The notes beneath the pieces are model-generated. The model was not told the DNA's origin and made no database searches. It saw only the letters and a program-made list of their open reading frames with translations. The position numbers and the translations under genes were made by a program. This document shows, in pieces, positions 58,659 to 64,000 of a stretch of 64,000 nucleotides of DNA. The stretch comes from CAWELS01 sp964468205 (GTDB taxonomy: Bacteria > Acidobacteriota > Terriglobia > Bryobacterales > Bryobacteraceae), in contig CAYXVG010000025.1 in NCBI GenBank assembly GCA_964468205.1, positions 26,296 to 90,295 of the forward strand. The letters are read 5' to 3'. Positions within the stretch are counted from its first letter, which is position 1, and every line of letters starts with the position of its first letter.

Positions 58659-61600
58659 GTGAAAAGAACAAGCCTTAAGGCTATCTGTACGTTTGTAGCG
58701 CTATTCGCCGCAATGGTAGTGGGTGTTCCAATGTGCGACGCCCAAACGGCGACAGCGAGAACTGTCGGCCGCGTTACCGATCCTACCGGCGCCGTGATTC
58801 CAGGCGCTTCCGTCAAGGTGGAAAACGTGGATACCGGTGTTGAACAGACGGTGACTACGAACGCCGAAGGGTATTATTCCGTTCCGTTCTTGAACCCCGG
58901 AAACTACCGGGTAACCGTAAGCTCGCCGGGCTTCCAGTCGGTCACCCGCGGCGGCATCCGTCTGGTTGTGGATCAAGAAGCACGCCTCGATTTCGAACTT
59001 AGGGTGGGCGAGGTGACCGAGACAATTGACGTCACCGACTCGGCGCCGCTGCTGGAGTCGGAGACAGCCGTCGTTGGCCAGGTTATTGACAACAAGTCGG
59101 TGGCCGAGATGCCGCTCAACGGCCGTAGCGCCTGGCACCTCTCGCAGCTCGCCGGCGCCACAATCTTTATCCGTGGCATTGGGGACGCATCGGAGATCCC
59201 GGTGACAAGCATGGCCGGCAGCCGGACCTATACACAGGGGCTGTTTGTTGACGGAGGATCCGTCCAGAAGACGGGGCTTTCGCGAGCGATGGCCGAGATG
59301 GCGCCGATGGTGGATGCGCTGGAGGAGTTCAAAGTCATTACGAACAACTATGCGGCCGAGTACGGCCGCTCCGCCGGCGGAGTTTTCACTGCCGTCACCA
59401 AGGCGGGCACCAACGAGTTTCATGGCAACGTCTTTGAGTTCTTCCGCAATGACGCCATGGACGCGACACATTATTTTGCCTCGACCAAGCCTCCGCTCCG
59501 GTACAACCAGTACGGTGGCACTCTGGGCGGCCCTTTCGTCAAGAACAAGGCACACTTCTTTATAGCCTATGAAGGGACCAACACAACCACGGGCAGCCCG
59601 TTGATCCAGACTGTTCCCACCCCGGAAAACCGACAAGGCATTTTCACCGGCCTGACTGACAACGCCGGCCGCCCTATCCAACTCTACGACCCGACCACAA
59701 CCCGGCCTGATCCGGACGATCCGACCCGCCAGATTCGGGATCCATTTCCCAACAACGTAATTCCCCAAAGCATGTTCGATCCGGTATCGCTCAACCTGAT
59801 CGGTTTCTATCCTGATCCGAACCAACCCGGGAATCAAGCCGGCGGGAGAAACTATAACGTCAACCAAAAACCGTCACGGACACAGCACCACGGAACCGGC
59901 CGCGTCGACTACACTTTGAGCGAGAAGGACAAGATTTTCGGCCGTTATATGGCGCAGTTCAACAACCGCCCGCAGGTATCGGTGATCCCGGAAGCGGCGG
60001 CCTCGGGCGTCGGTTCAAACACGAGGAACGTGGAGAACCTCGCCCACACCGTGACGGGTACGTGGATCCACATGTTCTCGCCGACTACGATTAACGATTT
60101 CAAATTCAGCCATCTGAAGCAGTTCCGCGATATCTTTCATGACAGCGCAGGACAGGACTGGCCGCAGAAGCTGGGCCTGCAGGGCGTGGACCCGTTAGTG
60201 TTTCCGGTTTTCATCCCGGCGGGATACATGCGGTTGGGGACACCCAACGTGTTTCGGGAGCAGCGGGGACCGATGTTCCAGGTATCCGATTCCGTTACCT
60301 ACATGAGAAGCGAGCACACCATAAAGGCCGGCTTTGAGTTTCGCTGGAACGGATCGACCGACGAGTTCCGGCGGCGCCCAAGTGGCCAGTTCAACTTTGG
60401 CGCGGCGGGCACCGGCCTTCAGAGCACACCGCGCACGGGGAACGGGTTCGCTTCCTTGCTCCTCGGCTTCGTCACCAACGGGCAGGTGCAGGACATGCCA
60501 GCGATAACCTACCGGAACCAGTACTACGGCATGTTCGTGCAAGACGACTGGAAGGTGACTCCGTCGCTCACGCTCAATCTTGGTCTCCGCTACGACATCG
60601 AGACTCCGCGCACATCGCCTGAAGACCAGTCCAACGCATTCGATGCGGAGAAGATCCATCCCATCGCCGGGATGCCCGGCGTGGTCACCTTTGCCGGAGT
60701 CAATGGCGTGCCCCGGACTCTGTACAATCACGACTACAACAACATCGCTCCCCGGTTCGGTTTTGCCTGGCGGCCATTCGGACCAGGCACTGTCATTCGC
60801 GGCGGCTATGGCATCTTCTTCGGCAACCGCAACGACCAGGGTGACGCCGCGGCCGGGGCGGCGCTCGGTTTCGCGACTCTGGAGCAGGAGATCAGCCCGG
60901 ACGCCGGACAGACACCGGCCCTCTTGCTGAGGGACGGCTACCCGCCTTACTCAGCGCCCGGCCCCGAAGAGCGCACCGACGCGTTCGGAATCGGCTCCCC
61001 AGTCGAATTCTTCCAGCGTGACCGGGCCACTCCATATTCCCAGCAATTCAACTTCGGTATCCAGCAACGATTGTCATCAGTGCTTCTGGAGGCCCAGTAT
61101 CTTGGCAACCTGGGCCGCAAGCTCACGGGTAACCATATCAGCATGAACCAGGTGAGGCCGGAACTGGTGGGCCAACCTGGCTCCATCCAATCGCGGCGGC
61201 CTTTCCCCCACTTCACCAACGTCACGATATTGAACCCGCTGTGGGGGATGTCCAGCTATCACGCCTTGTTGATACGGGCGGAGAAGCGCTACAGTAACGG
61301 TCTTCAGTTCCTTGGCACCTACACGTTCTCGAAGTTCATCGACAACGTTGACGCCATTGCCGGTGGCGATTTCGGAGGAACCCCGGGGTCCGGCTACCAA
61401 GACTTCTATAACCGGCAGATTGACAAGGCGCTCAGCCCGAACGACCTGACGCATAACCTGACATTCAACGTCATCTGGGATTTGCCATTAGGCGCGGGAC
61501 AACGCTGGGTAACGTCGGGGCCGCTCAGCCACATCATCGGCGGGTGGCAACTCTCCGTGCTTAGCGTCATCTATAGCGGTCCTCCGTATGGAGTGACCAC

Positions 61601-61982
61601 GCAGACCAACACCTCCGAGACTGCCTCGGCTGGTCCACAGCGCGCTGACATTCTGCGCGATCCGGCTCTTCCATCCGGCCAACGCTCAATTGACCAATGG
61701 TTCGACATCACGGCGTTCGCGCAACCCGAGCGGTTTCGGTTTGGCAACGCCGCCCGCGCGGTGGGGCGCTCCCCGGGGTCGACGAATTTCGATATTGGAA
61801 TCATGAAGAACTTCTACTTCCGGGAGAGATTCCGCATTCAATTCCGGGGCGAGCTGTTCAATGCCTTCAACACACCGAACTTTGGCAACCCGGGCACTAC
61901 GCTTGATTCGCCGAACTTCGGCGTCATCACCAGCGCTTCCGCGGCCCGCGTGGTTCAGCTCGGACTCAAACTCTACTTCTAG
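58659..61982 (+). CDS. Oar-type TonB-dependent receptor
   Basis: 1107 aa from a GTG with GGAG eight bases upstream. A signal peptide ends near MCDAQ. A CarboxypepD_reg domain (about 32-115: VGRVTDPTGAVIPGASVKV, EGYYSVPFLNPGNYRVTVSS), a plug (VAEMPLNGRSAWHLSQLAGA, LFVDGGSVQKTG, YAAEYGRSAGGVFTAVTKAG) and a barrel ending in VVQLGLKLYF are all present, so it is a complete member, unlike the plug-less protein at 7627-10404. It sits behind the NtrC-type regulator gene but has its own leader and promoter. A strong hairpin follows the stop codon. The ligand is unknown. Confidence 0.94.
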   Translation: MKRTSLKAICTFVALFAAMVVGVPMCDAQTATARTVGRVTDPTGAVIPGASVKVENVDTGVEQTVTTNAEGYYSVPFLNPGNYRVTVSSPGFQSVTRGGIRLVVDQEARLDFELRVGEVTETIDVTDSAPLLESETAVVGQVIDNKSVAEMPLNGRSAWHLSQLAGATIFIRGIGDASEIPVTSMAGSRTYTQGLFVDGGSVQKTGLSRAMAEMAPMVDALEEFKVITNNYAAEYGRSAGGVFTAVTKAGTNEFHGNVFEFFRNDAMDATHYFASTKPPLRYNQYGGTLGGPFVKNKAHFFIAYEGTNTTTGSPLIQTVPTPENRQGIFTGLTDNAGRPIQLYDPTTTRPDPDDPTRQIRDPFPNNVIPQSMFDPVSLNLIGFYPDPNQPGNQAGGRNYNVNQKPSRTQHHGTGRVDYTLSEKDKIFGRYMAQFNNRPQVSVIPEAAASGVGSNTRNVENLAHTVTGTWIHMFSPTTINDFKFSHLKQFRDIFHDSAGQDWPQKLGLQGVDPLVFPVFIPAGYMRLGTPNVFREQRGPMFQVSDSVTYMRSEHTIKAGFEFRWNGSTDEFRRRPSGQFNFGAAGTGLQSTPRTGNGFASLLLGFVTNGQVQDMPAITYRNQYYGMFVQDDWKVTPSLTLNLGLRYDIETPRTSPEDQSNAFDAEKIHPIAGMPGVVTFAGVNGVPRTLYNHDYNNIAPRFGFAWRPFGPGTVIRGGYGIFFGNRNDQGDAAAGAALGFATLEQEISPDAGQTPALLLRDGYPPYSAPGPEERTDAFGIGSPVEFFQRDRATPYSQQFNFGIQQRLSSVLLEAQYLGNLGRKLTGNHISMNQVRPELVGQPGSIQSRRPFPHFTNVTILNPLWGMSSYHALLIRAEKRYSNGLQFLGTYTFSKFIDNVDAIAGGDFGGTPGSGYQDFYNRQIDKALSPNDLTHNLTFNVIWDLPLGAGQRWVTSGPLSHIIGGWQLSVLSVIYSGPPYGVTTQTNTSETASAGPQRADILRDPALPSGQRSIDQWFDITAFAQPERFRFGNAARAVGRSPGSTNFDIGIMKNFYFRERFRIQFRGELFNAFNTPNFGNPGTTLDSPNFGVITSASAARVVQLGLKLYF

Positions 61983-62002
61983 CGACCACCGGCCGCCTCA
62001 TG

Positions 62003-62029
62003 CCGGGAGCAGGTTCCGCCTGCTCCCGG
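62003..62029 (+). terminator. strong hairpin after the Oar gene
   Basis: CCGGGAGCAGG, a 5-base loop TTCCG and CCTGCTCCCGG form a perfect 11-bp stem starting 21 bases after the receptor stop. No U-run follows. It lies between two convergent genes and is the clearest transcription-end structure in the window. Confidence 0.55.
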
Positions 62030-62176
62030 TGCATTCCATATGCAATCGAACGAACGGGAAAGCGGCCGCCAAGGTCTCCGAGTGTTACGGCCGCGGTCTC
62101 AGCGGCGATATCATGGCCGCGCCCCAACTCTTACGATGCCAGAGTTCAAGTAACGAGTGATGCTGGAACTGAACCT

Positions 62177-63592
62177 TCACGGGTGGGGCTGGGCCGGAAA
62201 CGGCAGGCCGAGGGCGCGGTGTACTTCGGTTACTGCCCGGGCCGCCCAGTCGAAGGGCTGGAGGGAGCGCGGATCGAGGACGGGCTGGAGGGCGAAGATG
62301 CGGGCGGGCCGGGAATGTGGCTCGATGACGGTTCCTGGCCGCGGAAGGCTGCTGGCGATGAGCATTTGGCCGTTTTCGGCGACTTCGCCTAGCTCGATCG
62401 CCGGTTTCAGATACTCGAGCGCGGGAGCGAGGCGGTAGATTCCTGGCTGCAGCGGCTCGGCAACCTCGACGGACTCAGGGCCTGCGGCGTGCAGAAGCAG
62501 TTGTGATCCTTCCACCGGCTGACGGAACTCGTCCAGAAGCGGGACGACTTCGGTCTCACTCAGGGCTCCGCATTGGTAGGCCAGTTCGGCCGCGGCGAGC
62601 GGGATTCTGCCTTTCCGCAGCATGGCCTGGGTCTCGAGCAGAGTGGACCCTTGCCAGCGAGGGTTGAGATCCACCGCGTGCAGACGGCCGGCTTCGGCTT
62701 CGTAGACAAGATCGAGCCCGAAGATTCCCCGGTAGCCGAGGGAGGAGAGCCAGCCGCCCAGGCGTTCGGCCTGTTCACACGCGTCGTTCACCACGCCGGG
62801 AGGGAGCATTGCGGAAGCCGTGAAGTCATTGCCGCAGTATCCTCCGGGTCTCACGTTCAGCATCGGCAGCCCGACCAGTTGGACGCTGGGGTAGGAAACG
62901 GCGGTGCGGCGTTCCATCACGAAGGCGTTGATGTTGAGCGAGAGGCCGCCGGCGTAAGGGGCGACCCACGAATTGCCATCAGCCCCCAGCCGCGAGAGCG
63001 CGGCGTGGAAGTCGACTGCGGAATGAATGATCGCCGTTCCGGATCCCTGAACGCCGCGAGGCGCTTGGACGACGAAGCTGCCGCCGAACCGCGCCTCGAG
63101 TTCGGAGAACCGGCCGCCCGCGAGAGACATCCACTCCCCAGGGAGCCGCGGTAGTCCAACCGCATCGAGGCCGCTGAAGAAGTTGGCCTTGTGATTGAGC
63201 CAGTGACATAAGTCTGCCGGCGGGGAGGCGGTTCGGACTCCGTTTTGGCGACCGAAAGCTTCCAGACTGGCACAGCGCCGGGGAGCGACCCAGATCCAGG
63301 AGTCTACCGGGGGCGAGGCAAGCGCCGTTTCGATCTCTTCCCGCAAGAAGGACATGATGTCATCGATGGCGGGGTCGGAGAGCGGGGTCCGCCTTCCGGT
63401 GTTCCGCTCCTTCGATAAAAAAAGAACACCGCTGCGCCGGGTGATCCGATCGAAATCGAGCCCGTCGTCCAGACACGCGACGGCTTCCACCGGGGCAAGG
63501 CGGTCTAGTCCGGTCACGTAGGCGCCCGACAGATTGAACCAGAGAATGCGGCGGGAGCCAAATAGGGTCCTGAATGAATCGAAGGCGCTCAT
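62177..63592 (-). CDS. ATP-grasp domain protein
   Basis: 471 aa from the ATG at 63592. The N-terminal pre-ATP-grasp part (about 1-125) is followed by an ATP-grasp fold: HKANFFSGLDAVGLPRLPGEW, SFVVQAPRGVQGSGTAI (ATP-binding Lys-equivalent and Gly loop) and LHAVDLNPRWQGST, where DLNPR carries the Mg-binding Asp/Asn. ATP-grasp enzymes join a carboxylate to an amine, thiol or imine. Such a protein next to a PaaK-like adenylating enzyme hints at a small biosynthetic pair, possibly peptide-like or modified-amino-acid formation; no substrate can be assigned. The start is 23 bp from the divergent gene. Confidence 0.85.
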   Translation of the reverse strand: MSAFDSFRTLFGSRRILWFNLSGAYVTGLDRLAPVEAVACLDDGLDFDRITRRSGVLFLSKERNTGRRTPLSDPAIDDIMSFLREEIETALASPPVDSWIWVAPRRCASLEAFGRQNGVRTASPPADLCHWLNHKANFFSGLDAVGLPRLPGEWMSLAGGRFSELEARFGGSFVVQAPRGVQGSGTAIIHSAVDFHAALSRLGADGNSWVAPYAGGLSLNINAFVMERRTAVSYPSVQLVGLPMLNVRPGGYCGNDFTASAMLPPGVVNDACEQAERLGGWLSSLGYRGIFGLDLVYEAEAGRLHAVDLNPRWQGSTLLETQAMLRKGRIPLAAAELAYQCGALSETEVVPLLDEFRQPVEGSQLLLHAAGPESVEVAEPLQPGIYRLAPALEYLKPAIELGEVAENGQMLIASSLPRPGTVIEPHSRPARIFALQPVLDPRSLQPFDWAARAVTEVHRALGLPFPAQPHP

Positions 63593-63615
63593 TGTCCGGT
63601 TTATAATCGAGCGAG

Positions 63616-64000
63616 ATGCTGAGACCAGGGGCCTATCTTCACGGAATCGTCGACCTAGTGACCGGTCCAGCGAAAAGTAAAGACAGAATTGTAGCATTTC
63701 AGAACCAACGGCTTCAGTGGGTGGTTCGAAACGCTTACGACCGGGTTGCGTTCTACAGGCGGAAGTTCGAGGCGGCGGGAATCACGCCGGACGACATTCG
63801 GACAATGGAAGATCTCTCCAGTCTTCCGCTTACCACCCGCGATGAGATTCAGTTCCTCGATCCGGCAGAAGTCTGCGCGCAGGGGATCGACCCGAAGAAG
63901 CTGCTCGTCCGGCGCACCAGCGGGGGCAGCGGAACTCCCATGACAATTCGCCGGCGCTGGCTCGAGGAGCGCATCCTGCTTGCCTACCGCCTTCGTTCCC
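63616..64000 (+). CDS. PaaK/CapK-like phenylacetate-CoA ligase family protein (partial, runs off end)
   Basis: The first 128 residues are visible, truncated by the window end. LQWVVRNAYDRVAFYRRKFEAAGITPDDIRTMEDLSSLPLTTRDEI is the N-terminal pattern of phenylacetate-CoA ligase and CapK-type adenylate-forming enzymes, and RRTSGGSGTPMTI is the AMP-binding P-loop-like motif (SSGTTGxP). The family adenylates a carboxylic acid and transfers it to CoA or another acceptor. TATAAT ends 8 bases before the ATG, so if it is the -10 box the mRNA would be nearly leaderless. It is divergent from the ATP-grasp gene and likely functionally linked to it. Confidence 0.85.
   Translation, partial: MLRPGAYLHGIVDLVTGPAKSKDRIVAFQNQRLQWVVRNAYDRVAFYRRKFEAAGITPDDIRTMEDLSSLPLTTRDEIQFLDPAEVCAQGIDPKKLLVRRTSGGSGTPMTIRRRWLEERILLAYRLRS

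Overview
The window looks like a chromosomal segment of an acidobacterium close to Solibacter/Bryobacter (order Bryobacterales). The evidence is the high GC content, four very large Oar-type TonB-dependent barrel proteins with CarboxypepD_reg domains, many VWFA-related, Sel1, FecR-like and DUF362 proteins, LpxD (a Gram-negative lipid A pathway) and a flagellar operon. This placement is an inference from gene content; no marker gene for taxonomy is present. There is no phage, plasmid, CRISPR or complete insertion sequence.

Layout. 1-7.6 kb: two RsbU-type SpoIIE phosphatases flank a tightly packed tsaE / nnrDE / small TrkA_C gene group, followed by a LOG-family gene and lpxD. 7.6-12.3 kb: a plug-less Oar-like barrel, a VWFA-related secreted protein with a degenerate MIDAS and a membrane-anchored coiled-coil protein. 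12.3-15.3 kb: flgM-flgN-flgK-flgL behind an excellent sigma-28 promoter. 15.3-18.2 kb: a CarboxypepD_reg-repeat protein, a RodZ-like HTH stub and an SDR. 18.3-23.5 kb: a 29-codon reading frame with its own promoter in front of a MATE exporter, a TIM-barrel protein, an 'ANRRNARKSTGPRT' family protein, a TerB-like protein and a 5'-truncated sulfatase. 23.6-31.8 kb: a minus-strand locus TetR / Oar receptor / GH172 (DUF2961) / LolA-like / CocE-type hydrolase with a palindromic operator, resembling a substrate-utilisation locus. 31.8-33.3 kb: intergenic DNA with tRNA-Asp and two repeat families. 33.3-39.6 kb: an SMP-30-like lipoprotein, a Sel1-repeat protein fused to an apparently dead trypsin-like domain, a TPR protein and a FecR-like protein. 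39.9-44.4 kb: a nitric oxide module (nsrR, hemerythrin, quinol NO reductase, DUF488, cupin) with a 72-bp tandem repeat and candidate NsrR sites. 44.5-51.8 kb: a sugar-acid catabolic region (KdgD-like, secreted RraA-like, two DUF362-like proteins, two secreted enolase-superfamily proteins). 52.0-62.0 kb: Oar receptor, coiled-coil protein, histidine kinase, NtrC-type regulator, then a second Oar receptor. 62.2-64.0 kb: an ATP-grasp protein divergent from a PaaK-like adenylate-forming enzyme that runs off the end.

Functional picture: a copiotroph-like soil acidobacterium with several outer membrane uptake or binding systems, a motility regulon and NO defence. The items least explained by known families are the plug-less barrel operon, the Sel1 pseudoprotease, the short reading frame before the MATE gene and the enolase-superfamily protein lacking a usual metal ligand.
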